In this document: positions 34,225 to 43,261 of the stretch, in pieces
Position numbering within the stretch: the stretch's first letter is position 1
Layout of the letters: every line of letters starts with the position of its first letter
NCBI GenBank assembly: GCA_015057665.1
Contig: SVDY01000011.1
Coordinates: 1-64,000, forward strand
Direction of reading: 5' to 3'
Source: Lachnospiraceae bacterium
Lineage (GTDB): Bacteria > Bacillota > Clostridia > Lachnospirales > Lachnospiraceae
Length of the DNA stretch: 64,000 bases
Notes under the pieces: model-generated
Told to the model about the DNA's origin: nothing
Databases searched by the model: none
The model's input: only the letters and a program-made list of their open reading frames with translations
Position numbers and translations under genes: made by a program

Positions 34225-35157
34225 TTATTCTTTATGCGTCTTGTCGTATTCAAACATAGCAGCACAAACAGCTAAGGAAAGGAAACCGTGTTCTACGGAG
34301 CTGCTTCGGGAAGTTACTGCGATAGGAATAGATGCACCTGCAATTACGCCGGCACTGTTTACGTTTGCGGACATTAACAGAACTTTCATAACAGTGTTTC
34401 CTGCCATTACGCCTGGCATGAGAACTGCGTCGAATTCTCCACAGAGGTCGCAGTTATAATTTTTAAGACGGGCAGCTTCTTTGCTTACGATTAAGTCCCA
34501 AGGAATTGGTCCTACGACTTCACAGTCTGCAATCGGTTCCTGCTTGTGAGAGAGGGCGATTGTCTGTGCTTCTACTGTGTCACGCATATGGAAACTAGGT
34601 TTCTCAACGAGGGAGAGGACAGCAATGTTTGGATGTTCTACGCCAAGGTGGCTAAGTACTTCTACGATATTCTTAATGATAGATTTTCTCTGTTCGATGG
34701 ATGGATGAATAATCATGGATACATCGGAGAGGGCCAGTACTTTGTCATAATAAGGAACCTTAATGAGAGCAACTTCACTTAATACTTCGTTCTTAATTAA
34801 TTTGTTTCCTTTGTGAAGAATTGGCATTAAGAAGTCGCGGGTAGATGTGTTGCCGCGCATGAGGATGTCACCCATGCCGAGGTTGATAACGTCGATGGCA
34901 TGCTGAACTACGTTCTCGCCTTCATCTACAGCACAAAGCTGGTATCTGCGGTCTTTTAAGTTAAATTTTTCTAAAAGAGCCATGATTTTTTCTTCGCTTC
35001 CTACGAGAACAGGAATGGCGAAGCCTGCTGCCTCTGCTTCAAAAACAGCCTGGATAAAACTTTCGTGGTCTGCGCCTGCTACTACAACACGTGCAGGATT
35101 TTTTAAAGATTTCGCTCTGGAGAGGACGAAATCGAATTCTTTTTCAAAAACGTTCAT
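34225..35157 (-). CDS. Phosphate acyltransferase, phosphotransbutyrylase-like
   Basis: 310 residues of the PTA/PTB family: DILMRGNTSTRDFLMPIL, ALSDVSMIIHPS and the C-terminal PIAVTSRSSSVEHG are landmarks. It transfers an acyl group between CoA and phosphate; the length of about 300 favours phosphate butyryltransferase over phosphotransacetylase. No butyrate kinase is adjacent, so butyrate formation cannot be concluded, and other short or branched acyl-CoAs are possible. It lies 18 bases downstream of hppA, suggesting one transcript in which phosphate from pyrophosphate hydrolysis and acyl-phosphate chemistry are co-expressed. AAAGGGGA lies upstream of ATG. Confidence 0.82.
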   Translation of the reverse strand: MNVFEKEFDFVLSRAKSLKNPARVVVAGADHESFIQAVFEAEAAGFAIPVLVGSEEKIMALLEKFNLKDRRYQLCAVDEGENVVQHAIDVINLGMGDILMRGNTSTRDFLMPILHKGNKLIKNEVLSEVALIKVPYYDKVLALSDVSMIIHPSIEQRKSIIKNIVEVLSHLGVEHPNIAVLSLVEKPSFHMRDTVEAQTIALSHKQEPIADCEVVGPIPWDLIVSKEAARLKNYNCDLCGEFDAVLMPGVMAGNTVMKVLLMSANVNSAGVIAGASIPIAVTSRSSSVEHGFLSLAVCAAMFEYDKTHKE

Positions 35158-35175
35158 TTAAGTATCCCCTTTCGA

Positions 35176-37173
35176 TTATTTGATCAGGCCCATGCCCTGA
35201 TTTACAAGAAGGAATAAAGGTGCGAATACTAAAGCAACAACGGTCATTAATTTAATGAGGATGTTGATGGATGGTCCGGATGTATCTTTGAATGGGTCAC
35301 CTACTGTATCGCCTACAACCGCTGCACGGTGAGCTTCGCTTCCTTTGCCGCCGTGGTGGCCGTCTTCGATATATTTCTTCGCATTATCCCATGCACCACC
35401 TGCATTGGACATGAACAGAGCCATTAATACACCGGTTACCAGGGAGCCTGCAAGGAGTCCGCCAAGAGCTGCAGTACCAAGAATTAAGCCGATAGCAAGT
35501 GGTGCGATTACCGCTAATACACCAGGAACGAGCATTTCTTTTAAAGCAGCCTGAGTGGAAATAGCAACACAGGATGTATAATCCGGTTTGCCGGTTCCTT
35601 CTAATATGCCAGGAATGGTACGGAACTGTCTACGTACTTCTTCGATCATCTTATAAGCAGCCTTGGATACAGAGTCCATAGTAAGGGCTGAGAAGAAGAA
35701 TGGCAGCATACCACCAACAAAGAGACCAACGATAACTTTGTAGTCAAGGATGTTGATACCAACGTCAAATAATTTTACTGATTCTGCGTAGGATACGAAA
35801 AGAGCAAGAGCGGTAAGGGCTGCGGAACCGATGGCGAAACCTTTACCCATAGCAGCTGTTGTGTTACCTACAGCGTCAAGTTTATCTGTTGTTTTACGAA
35901 CGGACTTAGGAAGTCCTGACATCTCAGCAATACCGCCTGCGTTGTCGGCGATTGGTCCGTATGCGTCGACGGCTACAGTAATACCTGTAGTGGAAAGCAT
36001 ACCAACTGCTGCAAGAGCGATACCGTAAAGGCCGTTTGCCATATATGCGCCGATAATACCAACTGCGATTAAAAGGATAGGAACAGCGGTGGAGTGCATG
36101 CCTACAGCAAGACCGCTGATAACAGTTGTAGCAGAACCAGTCTCAGACTGGAGCGCAATCTTTTTAACGAAGCGGTAATCTCCGGATGTATAAACTTCAG
36201 TAATAATACCAATTAAAATACCTACGAAAAGACCGAAAATAATAGCAATGGCAGCTTTAAAGTTACCAAAAGTCACTTTACTTAAAATAAGAGTAGCGAC
36301 AACAACAATACCGCTGGCTACATAGGTACCTGTCTTTAATGCTTTATGAGGATCAGAATCGTCGTCACCTTTTACAAAGAATGTACCGATAATGGCTGCA
36401 ATAATACCAATACCTGCAAGGAGTAATGGGAACAGAGCACCGTCAGCGGCATAATAAACAGTACCGAGAGTAATAGCTGATACGATAGAACCAACGTAGG
36501 ATTCAAATAAGTCGGCACCCATACCGGCTACGTCACCAACGTTATCACCAACATTGTCAGCAATAGTTGCCGGGTTACGAGGGTCATCTTCCGGAATACC
36601 GGCTTCTACTTTACCTACAAGGTCAGCACCAACGTCAGCAGCTTTTGTGTAAATACCGCCGCCTACACGGGCAAAAAGAGCGATGGAGGAAGCTCCTAAG
36701 GAGAATCCTGACAGAACATTAGGATTACCGCTGATTACATATACGAGACCGGCACCTAATAAACCAAGACCTACTACACACATACCCATAACAGCTCCAC
36801 CGGAGAAAGCTACGGATAATGCTTTGTTCATACCGAAATCTTTTGCAGCGGCTGCAGTTCTTACGTTGGCTTTTGTGGCAACGTTCATGCCGCAGTATCC
36901 TGCGATGGTGGAGAACAGGGCACCTACAAGAAATGCAATGGCTGTGGGCCAGCTGATTCCAAAACCGATCAATACAAGTAAAACTGCAACGAAGACAACG
37001 AGAATTTTGTATTCAGCTACTAAGAAAGCCTGAGCTCCTTCGTGGATGAATGCAGCGATCTCTTTCATTCGGTCAGTTCCGGCATCCTGGCTTGTTACTC
37101 TTTTGGAAAGATATGCCGCAAAGAGCAGAGCCGCCACACCCAAAACAGGTGCAAGAATTGCGAGATTGTTCAT
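35176..37173 (-). CDS. hppA: K+-dependent membrane-bound pyrophosphatase
   Basis: 665-residue polytopic ion pump with about 16 membrane segments that couples pyrophosphate hydrolysis to H+ or Na+ export. The substrate motifs [20 protein letters not shown] and [20 protein letters not shown] are intact. The determinant [10 protein letters not shown] has Ala where K+-independent enzymes have Lys, so this is the K+-dependent subclass; Na+ versus H+ pumping is not decided by what I can see. The ATG at 37173 is preferred over 37182 because AAAGGA lies nine bases upstream. A good promoter lies at 37250-37278. Confidence 0.95.
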   Translation of the reverse strand: MNNLAILAPVLGVAALLFAAYLSKRVTSQDAGTDRMKEIAAFIHEGAQAFLVAEYKILVVFVAVLLVLIGFGISWPTAIAFLVGALFSTIAGYCGMNVATKANVRTAAAAKDFGMNKALSVAFSGGAVMGMCVVGLGLLGAGLVYVISGNPNVLSGFSLGASSIALFARVGGGIYTKAADVGADLVGKVEAGIPEDDPRNPATIADNVGDNVGDVAGMGADLFESYVGSIVSAITLGTVYYAADGALFPLLLAGIGIIAAIIGTFFVKGDDDSDPHKALKTGTYVASGIVVVATLILSKVTFGNFKAAIAIIFGLFVGILIGIITEVYTSGDYRFVKKIALQSETGSATTVISGLAVGMHSTAVPILLIAVGIIGAYMANGLYGIALAAVGMLSTTGITVAVDAYGPIADNAGGIAEMSGLPKSVRKTTDKLDAVGNTTAAMGKGFAIGSAALTALALFVSYAESVKLFDVGINILDYKVIVGLFVGGMLPFFFSALTMDSVSKAAYKMIEEVRRQFRTIPGILEGTGKPDYTSCVAISTQAALKEMLVPGVLAVIAPLAIGLILGTAALGGLLAGSLVTGVLMALFMSNAGGAWDNAKKYIEDGHHGGKGSEAHRAAVVGDTVGDPFKDTSGPSINILIKLMTVVALVFAPLFLLVNQGMGLIK

Positions 37174-37249
37174 AATCGTCATTCCTTTCTTTTTTGTTTT
37201 TTGTTATTTTGTACTTTCTTTTGAACAGTACATAGGGGTTCATATGTTA

Positions 37250-37278
37250 ATTTTATATGAGAAAAAAACAGATGGCAA
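37250..37278 (-). promoter_or_regulatory. hppA promoter
   Basis: On the minus strand TTGCCA (37278-37273), 17 bases, TAAAAT (37255-37250). The gene-free stretch 37174-37549 contains this promoter, AT-rich sequence (37280-37380), a GC-rich palindromic element (about 37410-37508) and a terminator. Confidence 0.75.
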
Positions 37279-37409
37279 GTATTTTTATTAGTACAATTAG
37301 ATAATAAATGACTAATTATTAACAGAATATTGTGCAAAAAAGTATAAAAGACTACAGAATTATGATTGAAAAAAGGATGATTTTGTCCTTCTTATGTCAT
37401 GTTTTCAAT

Positions 37410-37508
37410 GCAGCATAATCACCGGAAGCACCAGAAGGTGCATTCCGGGATTGTAAGCGGTCGCCAAGGTCCCGAGCAAGCTCGGATTTTGGCTCGTCGC
37501 CAGCACAA
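37410..37508. repeat. GC-rich palindromic intergenic element
   Basis: A roughly 100-base block, clearly richer in GC than its surroundings, made of nested inverted repeats: CCGGAAGCACC-AGAA-GGTGCATTCCGG (one extra base in the right arm), CCGAGC-AA-GCTCGG, and GCCAA...TTGGC around the latter. It resembles a REP/BIME-type repeat unit. A minus-strand reading frame of 65 codons crosses it but appears to be a by-product of the repeat. Copy number in the genome cannot be judged from one window. Confidence 0.6.
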
Positions 37509-37509
37509 G

Positions 37510-37537
37510 AAAAAGAACGGGAGTTATTCCCGTTCTT
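37510..37537 (-). terminator. Terminator of the FMN reductase gene
   Basis: AAGAACGGGA (37513-37522) pairs with TCCCGTTCTT (37528-37537). On the minus strand it is followed by a T-run. Confidence 0.88.
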
Positions 37538-37549
37538 AAAGTCACATAT

Positions 37550-38176
37550 TTAACGAATAAAGTTTGTACGTACTTTTCCTTCCTTTTCCGGAAGCGCAAC
37601 ACCTGCTGCCTTGCCGGCTTCGATGGATTTTAAGATCCATGCCATATTGCGTCCTAAAGTACGCATGACCATCATGCCCTCTAAGTCCTGTTCTACCTCT
37701 GCAGGGCTGTTTCCATGTACCATGTTCCAGTAGGAGGAAGAGATTAAAGGCATATTGCTGATTGTGAAGTATTTGTTTAACTGTTCTAAAGCTGCAGTAG
37801 AACCGCCTCGGCGGCAGCTTACAATAGCAGCTCCCGGTTTGTTTGCAAATCCGCCGCTGGCATAGAATGCTCTGTCAAGAAAAGAAGTGATTCCGCCACT
37901 GGCAGCTGCATAGTGAACAGGAGAGCCGACGATAAGAGCATCTGCTTCTTCCATCTTCTTTAAGAATACATTTACCTTGTCGTCTCCGAAGATACATCTT
38001 CCTAATTTATTCTTTCTGCACATGCCGCATCCCATACATCCGCGGATTGGGTCTGTTCCGATATGGAAGATTTCTGTATCAATGTCCTGTTTGTAAATTT
38101 CTTTTGCAACTTCCTGTAAAGCACGGTTGGTGCAGCCTTTTTCGTGTGGGCTTCCGTTTACTAATAATACTTTCAT
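37550..38176 (-). CDS. NADPH-dependent FMN reductase / flavodoxin-like protein with Cys cluster
   Basis: 208 residues. The flavodoxin-like fold starts KVLLVNGSPHEKGCTNRAL, the FMN phosphate loop. GCMGCGMCRKNKLGRC is a Cys-rich insertion typical of iron-sulfur flavoproteins and related NAD(P)H reductases, and IVGSPVHYAAASGGITSFLDRAF is the second FMN loop. A redox role with unknown electron acceptor is likely. The ATG at 38176 is chosen because AAAGGAG lies eight bases upstream; the ATG at 38182 is too close. Confidence 0.85.
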   Translation of the reverse strand: MKVLLVNGSPHEKGCTNRALQEVAKEIYKQDIDTEIFHIGTDPIRGCMGCGMCRKNKLGRCIFGDDKVNVFLKKMEEADALIVGSPVHYAAASGGITSFLDRAFYASGGFANKPGAAIVSCRRGGSTAALEQLNKYFTISNMPLISSSYWNMVHGNSPAEVEQDLEGMMVMRTLGRNMAWILKSIEAGKAAGVALPEKEGKVRTNFIR

Positions 38177-38234
38177 GATCATGGCTCCTTTTTTATAAAT
38201 GATATTGTAATATTAAGTTTCGCTGATGGGATTT

Positions 38235-38741
38235 TTAACTGCGTTCTGCCTGGCTCTTTGCCTTCATTAACTTTTCCTGTTTTTTCATCTCCCGGAGACT
38301 TTTGAAAAAGTCAGAAAGCATAGCAGAGCATTCCTCTTTTAATACATCATAAACCACTTCAACCTGATGGTTAAACTGTTCTATCTTAAGAAGGTTGAGG
38401 ACAGATCCGGCACAGCCGGCTTTCGGGTTCATGGTGCCAATGACAACCTTTGGAATTCTTGCCTGTACGATGGCTCCGGCACACATCTGGCACGGCTCCA
38501 GAGTGACATACATCGTACAGTCTTCTAATCTCCAGTCTCCGATTACTTTACTGGCTTTTGCCATAGCCAGAAGTTCCGCGTGGGCGAGGGTTGTCTTCTT
38601 TGCATTTCGTTTGTTATAGCCCCGGGCGATAATTCTGTCTTCGAAGACGATAACACATCCAATGGGCACATCTCCTGCTTTTAGGGCTTTTTTTGCCTGT
38701 TTCATGGCTTCTTTCATATATTTTTCGTCTGCAGTCAGCAT
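38235..38741 (-). CDS. tadA: tRNA-specific adenosine deaminase
   Basis: 168-residue zinc deaminase that converts A34 to inosine in tRNA-Arg(ACG). Zinc and catalytic motifs are LAHAELLAM (HAE) and TLEPCQMCAGAI (PCxxC). It has the usual bacterial TadA length plus a Lys-rich tail. It must not be confused with the pilus ATPase of the same name further along. It is divergent from the small-gene cluster at 38880. Confidence 0.94.
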   Translation of the reverse strand: MLTADEKYMKEAMKQAKKALKAGDVPIGCVIVFEDRIIARGYNKRNAKKTTLAHAELLAMAKASKVIGDWRLEDCTMYVTLEPCQMCAGAIVQARIPKVVIGTMNPKAGCAGSVLNLLKIEQFNHQVEVVYDVLKEECSAMLSDFFKSLREMKKQEKLMKAKSQAERS

Positions 38742-38819
38742 GAGTATTCCTGCTTTCTATATTCTGATAAAAAAAGTATAGCATACTGTGGGTAAGAAAA
38801 AAACAGTTTTTCCATTTGG

Positions 38820-38848
38820 TTGTTTTTCTTTGTGAAATCAGCTATACT
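38820..38848 (+). promoter_or_regulatory. Promoter of the three-small-gene cluster
   Basis: TTGTTT (38820-38825), 17 bases, TATACT (38843-38848). Transcription would start about 25 bases before the first ATG. Confidence 0.75.
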
Positions 38849-38879
38849 AGGTCTATAGAAAATATTTAAGAGGTTGAAA

Positions 38880-39437
38880 ATGCAGGTATTAAAGTTAGAA
38901 CAGAATTTATTTGAGGAATTAGGGAGAATTGTTTCCGTCACAGAAGAAGCCCGGGATGATTCTTTGTTCCGCAGCATGGCTGTGGATTTTTATAAAAAAG
39001 CAGAGAAAATTACGGTCGAAAAAAGAAAATATCCTTATTTTTATAAATATTATCTCTACTTTGGGGAAGACCTTTTAAACCCGGTATCTCTTAGGGAGAG
39101 AGAAGGGGCAGAATTTTTAATTGCTTTCTATCAGAAGTTTTGTCCGGATTATGTGAAAAATCCCAACTTTGATGAAGAAGCAGGAATGAAGCCGGATCTG
39201 TATTTTCATATGAATCTGGTTCCGGGTGAATCTATGCAGCATTTCGTTCCAGGGAAGGGTTCTGTAGAAGAAGTGATTCCTAAGGAGAAGAGGGACGCGC
39301 AGGGGTTCCGTGTTCTGGATGGTTTTCATGAATTTTCCGAAGAGGAGAAAAAAGACGTGGGAGGCCAGCTGGATGCATTGAAGAATCAGTTCGCTGACCA
39401 GCTAAAGGAACTGGAAGCCCTGTTAGGCAGAAAGTAA
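38880..39437 (+). CDS. Uncharacterised soluble protein
   Basis: 185 residues, acidic, no signal peptide or membrane segment, and no family recognised. Aromatic-rich stretches (KYPYFYKYYLYFGE) suggest a folded N-terminal domain, while the last 40 residues (KKDVGGQLDALKNQFADQL) look helical. It is first in a compact cluster of three small genes with a clear promoter and a terminator at 39933. The ATG at 38880 has AGAGG six bases upstream. Confidence 0.75.
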   Translation: MQVLKLEQNLFEELGRIVSVTEEARDDSLFRSMAVDFYKKAEKITVEKRKYPYFYKYYLYFGEDLLNPVSLREREGAEFLIAFYQKFCPDYVKNPNFDEEAGMKPDLYFHMNLVPGESMQHFVPGKGSVEEVIPKEKRDAQGFRVLDGFHEFSEEEKKDVGGQLDALKNQFADQLKELEALLGRK

Positions 39438-39479
39438 AAGAAAAAGCGCTGTCATGAGCAGTGAAGAATGGAGACAGAC

Positions 39480-39728
39480 ATGAGAGTAATGATCAAAGAT
39501 GCAGATGATAAGAGCATGATGCTTATTCAGACAAGCAGCATCCGCTATCACAGAGCATCGTCTACGATGATTTTACATGAGTTTGGGACAGAATTTTTTT
39601 ACCGCGTTCCAGGGATGAAGGAAGAGGAGTATAATCAGCTTTTGAGAGATTCCTTTCACAGTGAATATATGGATTGGAGCCATATGACAGCCGTCCGCAT
39701 GGTAAAAGAGACACATTCTTATTGGTAG
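39480..39728 (+). CDS. Small uncharacterised protein
   Basis: 82 residues, no family recognised. The middle reads IQTSSIRYHRASSTMILHEF followed by YRVPGMKEEEYNQLL, consistent with a small beta domain and a helix. The ATG at 39480 is preferred because GGAG (39470-39473) lies six bases upstream; a longer in-frame start at 39468 would sit on that ribosome site. Confidence 0.65.
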   Translation: MRVMIKDADDKSMMLIQTSSIRYHRASSTMILHEFGTEFFYRVPGMKEEEYNQLLRDSFHSEYMDWSHMTAVRMVKETHSYW

Positions 39729-39744
39729 AACAGGAGGGATTGGC

Positions 39745-39918
39745 ATGGCATCTTCCGTAATTGGCAGACCAGACAGTCAGGTAAACAAAATCTTCTTCGA
39801 GAAAGGCCTTTCCAGAAGTACAGACGAGGCGGAGAGACTTGCAAAGATGACAGAAGAGGAAAGGAAAGCTTACATAAAAGAAAAAAAGAAAAGAGAAGAA
39901 GAGATTCTTCTTTATTAA
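39745..39918 (+). CDS. 57-residue basic/acidic helical protein
   Basis: A short gene of 57 codons starting ATG at 39745, with AGGAGGG nine bases upstream. The product opens MASSVIGRPDSQVNKIFFEK and ends in a highly charged helix (TEEERKAYIKEKKKREEE). It lies 16 bases after the previous gene and before a terminator. No family recognised; the excellent ribosome site and spacing argue that it is real. Confidence 0.72.
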   Translation: MASSVIGRPDSQVNKIFFEKGLSRSTDEAERLAKMTEEERKAYIKEKKKREEEILLY

Positions 39919-39932
39919 CAGATGTTTGAGCG

Positions 39933-39965
39933 GAATCAGTCCGGCAGCTCCGGTCTGATTCTTTC
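39933..39965 (+). terminator. Terminator of the small-gene cluster
   Basis: GAATCAG (39933-39939) pairs with CTGATTC (39955-39961) and CCGG with CCGG inside, followed by a short T tract. A second small hairpin, GAAGGC-GGA-GCCTTC, follows at about 39970-39984. Confidence 0.75.
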
Positions 39966-40046
39966 TATTGAAGGCGGAGCCTTCTGTCAATGAATATGAA
40001 AATTTTTATTATGTAAACCTTTATTATATAGAAAAGAGAAGTTCAG

Positions 40047-40547
40047 ATGAGAGAGAAGAAAACAAAAAAAATTGCATATATGGGAATGTTTGTGACCCTT
40101 GCTCTAATCGCATCTTACGTAGAATCTCTGGTGCCCTTTTATTTTGGTGCACCCGGGATCAAACTAGGACTTGCCAACCTGATTACAGTAGTCCTCATTT
40201 ACCGGTCCAGCTGGAAAGATGCGGTTACTGTATCAGTTCTGCGAATTATATTGTCCGGAATTTTATTTGGCAATGTTTTTTCTATTATATATAGTTTCTG
40301 TGGAGCATTATTAAGCCTGTTTTTCATGTGCCTTCTGAAACCTGTGAGAGGTTTCAGCGTGATAGGGATTAGTATGACAGGCGGCGTGGTTCATAATCTG
40401 GGACAGCTTCTTGCAGCTATTTATTTAATGGAGAATGGGAATATTATGTATTATTTTCCTGTGCTCATGATTGCCGGTTTAGTGACCGGGACGTTGATTG
40501 GAATTGGAGCCAGAGAAGTATTAAAAAGACTGCCGGAGATAGGGTAG
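40047..40547 (+). CDS. Gx-transporter family / heptaprenyl diphosphate synthase component I-like membrane protein
   Basis: 166 residues with five predicted membrane segments, matching the family PF07456 (LVPFYFGAPGIKLGLANLI, GGVVHNLGQLLAA). The old name comes from an assumed role in heptaprenyl diphosphate synthesis; the fold resembles ECF-type substrate-binding membrane proteins, and NCBI calls it Gx transporter family. In many Clostridia it pairs with a NusG-domain-II protein; no such partner is adjacent. The ribosome site is weak (AGAGAAG). Confidence 0.82.
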   Translation: MREKKTKKIAYMGMFVTLALIASYVESLVPFYFGAPGIKLGLANLITVVLIYRSSWKDAVTVSVLRIILSGILFGNVFSIIYSFCGALLSLFFMCLLKPVRGFSVIGISMTGGVVHNLGQLLAAIYLMENGNIMYYFPVLMIAGLVTGTLIGIGAREVLKRLPEIG

Positions 40548-40618
40548 CTTTTTAAGGTGAGAAAGAATCGGTCAACAGAATTGAAATAAGATAGACCGAT
40601 GAAGAAGGGAGAATTACT

Positions 40619-43210
40619 TTGGGAAAAAAAGACAGAATCATTCGTTGGATAAAGGAAAATAACATATATATCAGCAGTTTTCTGCTGCCTTTTCTTATAT
40701 TAACTGTAGTCTGTATCATCTGTAAGGTGGTTCCGTTTGGCACAAAGAGCCTGTCTGTTGTGGATGGTGTTCATCAGTATATGCCGTTCTTTTCAGAGTA
40801 CCATGAAAAGATTAGAAATCTGGATTCTTTTTTCTATTCCTGGAATGGAGCACTTGGGTATAACTTTATTTCCTTATGGGCCTACTACTTATCAAGTCCG
40901 TTGAATCTTTTGCTCATACTGCTGCCTAAAACAGCACTCCCAATGGGTTATTCCTGGCTGTTAGTGTTGAAAGTCAGCCTGACCGGACTTACTACAGCAG
41001 CATTTTTCATCCACCGCTCTAATAAAAAGAACTGGAAAGTATTGTTGTTTTCCACATCCTTTGCCCTTTCCAATTATATGATCGGGTACAGCTGGAATAT
41101 TATGTGGCTGGATGCAATTTTAATGTTCCCGCTGATTCTGATTGGTTTTGACAAACTGATGAAGGAAGAGAACGGGAAGATGTACAGCATATGTCTGGCT
41201 CTTGCTATGATTGGGAACTATTATGTTGCCTTTATGATCTGTATTTTCCTTGTATTCTGGTTCTTGTTTTATCAGCATAAGAATGTGAAAAGCTTTTTCT
41301 TTAAGGGGATTTATTTTGCTTACTATTCCCTGCTCAGTGCCTGCATGTCAGCTGCTGTGCTGCTGCCGGCTTATATGGGAATTATGAAGACCGCATCCGC
41401 CGGAGCCATGTCTCTTCCGGAACATAGCTGGTTTACCAATATGGCTAACATTCTAAAGACCCATCTGATGGGAACAGCTCCGATCAAAAACAATAATTTT
41501 GATGGCAATGCCAACCTGTACGTGGGCATGCTTTCTTTCCTGCTTGTATTTCTCTATATTTTCGGACGCAGGATCAAATGGCAGGAAAAAGTGAAACGAA
41601 TATTATTTCTTGCCATATTGATGCTTAGTCTTAATGAGAAAATAATGAATTTCATCTGGCATGGTTTTCATGACCAATATGGAATACCAAACAGATTTGC
41701 ATTTTTGTATCTTTTCCTGATTGTTTTATGTGGGTTTGAAGCTATGGAAAAGATCCGCGCAATGAGGATAAGACATGTATTATGTGCTGTTGTGTCAGCC
41801 ACAGGCGGGGTCATAGCCCTTGTTTGTCTTGCAGATGAGCAGCCGGCACCATTGGTGATTGGTTTGTCTTTAGGCGCAGTTTTGATCTATGGACTTATAT
41901 TGCTTCTTTATTCTGTCAGAAAAATCAATTACAAAAAATGCATCTATCCTCTGGCAGTGCTCGTTGCGGTTGAAATTATTGGAACAAGTATTTATGGGTT
42001 CAAATACAATGGACAGGTAGATACGGAATACTACTTTGGTGATACAGAAAAAGTAGAGAAATTAATGGAATATGTGTCAGAGGATGAGCTGGTCCGCACA
42101 GACATGGTCAAATGCAGGATGCTGGATGAGTCTACATGGCATAATCTCAAAGCTGTTGGTATGTTTGGCTCTACGGTAAATGGTACAACCGTTTCTGCCA
42201 TGGATCACATTGGCTTTTTCACCGGAGCCAATGAATATTTATATAAAGGCGCGACTCCGTTAACTAACGTATTTCTCAATGTAAAATATAATATATTGAG
42301 AGAGGGAGATACAAACGTAAACGGATTCCGTATTGTAAATCAGTACGAAGGACTGGAACTGGTGGAGAACCCATATGAGACGTCCATAGGATACGGAATT
42401 GGAGGCGGCCTGGAGGAATGGGTATACACAAGCGCATATCCATTCCGCGTACAGAATCGTCTTGTGAAGACGGCCTATGGTGCGGGAGAATTATTCTCAG
42501 AATATACTATTCCGCAACCGGAGACCAGAAGGTGTACCATGGAACCGACCACAAACAATGGGGAATACATGCTCACTTACGACGAAACTCTGGAAGATAA
42601 TATTATATTTACCATTCCGGTAAAGAAAGATAATGATATTTATCTTCATTATGACGGAAGCCGAGTGGCCAATGCAGTGGTAAAAGTCGGTGATGAGATT
42701 CGTGCAGACAAGAAGATGAATGCAGAGATTTTCCATGTAGGCCTTATTGAAGAAGACTGTGATCTTACTGTTTCCTTCGAATTAAAAGATGATGGCATTA
42801 ACAATGGAGTAATCCGCCTTAGCGTGGCTTCCTTTGATAACGATTTATTTGATGATGTACACAAAGAAATGATGGAACAGTCTGTGGAGATTACTTCTTA
42901 TACCAGTGATTCCATCAAGGGCAGAATTACTTTAGAAGAAGATGGGCTGATCCTCTTTTCCATTCCTTATGATAATGGATGGAAAGTCAGCTTAAACGGA
43001 GAACTTCGTGGAATATATCCTGTGGCAGACGGCTTTCTTGCTGTAAATGCGGAAAAAGGAGAATGGAATATTGAGATGAAATATGAGCCGCCTGGTTTCA
43101 AAGAGGGTGTGTTGATTTCCCTGGCAGGGGTGGTGATTTTCTTATTTGTCACAAATAGTTTCAAAAAAAGTCAGAAAAATGTAAGGACTAAGGAAGAGGA
43201 CACGGAGTAA
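40619..43210 (+). CDS. YfhO-family membrane protein
   Basis: 863 residues with about 12 membrane segments in the first 450 residues, a large outer domain (about 460-835) and a last segment near 840-858. The N-terminal pattern VDGVHQYMPFFSEYHEKI, WNGALGYNFISLWAYYLSSP and GYSWNIMWLDAI is that of YfhO proteins, a GT-C-like fold linked in bacilli to lipoteichoic acid glycosylation. The last 40 residues are a Lys/Glu-rich cytoplasmic tail. It starts at TTG (40619) after AAGGGAG. A seven-base inverted repeat (40567-40573 with 40594-40600) lies in its leader. Confidence 0.87.
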   Translation: MGKKDRIIRWIKENNIYISSFLLPFLILTVVCIICKVVPFGTKSLSVVDGVHQYMPFFSEYHEKIRNLDSFFYSWNGALGYNFISLWAYYLSSPLNLLLILLPKTALPMGYSWLLVLKVSLTGLTTAAFFIHRSNKKNWKVLLFSTSFALSNYMIGYSWNIMWLDAILMFPLILIGFDKLMKEENGKMYSICLALAMIGNYYVAFMICIFLVFWFLFYQHKNVKSFFFKGIYFAYYSLLSACMSAAVLLPAYMGIMKTASAGAMSLPEHSWFTNMANILKTHLMGTAPIKNNNFDGNANLYVGMLSFLLVFLYIFGRRIKWQEKVKRILFLAILMLSLNEKIMNFIWHGFHDQYGIPNRFAFLYLFLIVLCGFEAMEKIRAMRIRHVLCAVVSATGGVIALVCLADEQPAPLVIGLSLGAVLIYGLILLLYSVRKINYKKCIYPLAVLVAVEIIGTSIYGFKYNGQVDTEYYFGDTEKVEKLMEYVSEDELVRTDMVKCRMLDESTWHNLKAVGMFGSTVNGTTVSAMDHIGFFTGANEYLYKGATPLTNVFLNVKYNILREGDTNVNGFRIVNQYEGLELVENPYETSIGYGIGGGLEEWVYTSAYPFRVQNRLVKTAYGAGELFSEYTIPQPETRRCTMEPTTNNGEYMLTYDETLEDNIIFTIPVKKDNDIYLHYDGSRVANAVVKVGDEIRADKKMNAEIFHVGLIEEDCDLTVSFELKDDGINNGVIRLSVASFDNDLFDDVHKEMMEQSVEITSYTSDSIKGRITLEEDGLILFSIPYDNGWKVSLNGELRGIYPVADGFLAVNAEKGEWNIEMKYEPPGFKEGVLISLAGVVIFLFVTNSFKKSQKNVRTKEEDTE

Positions 43211-43261
43211 GATAGTAGCGAGACGAAACGACATAAAACAGATGTCAAAAAGGAGGAAATT

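Noticed and set aside
37405-37602. 65-codon minus-strand frame considered as a gene
   Set aside because: It lies across a palindromic GC-rich element and the terminator of the FMN reductase gene, and overlaps that gene's end in another frame; no ribosome site.
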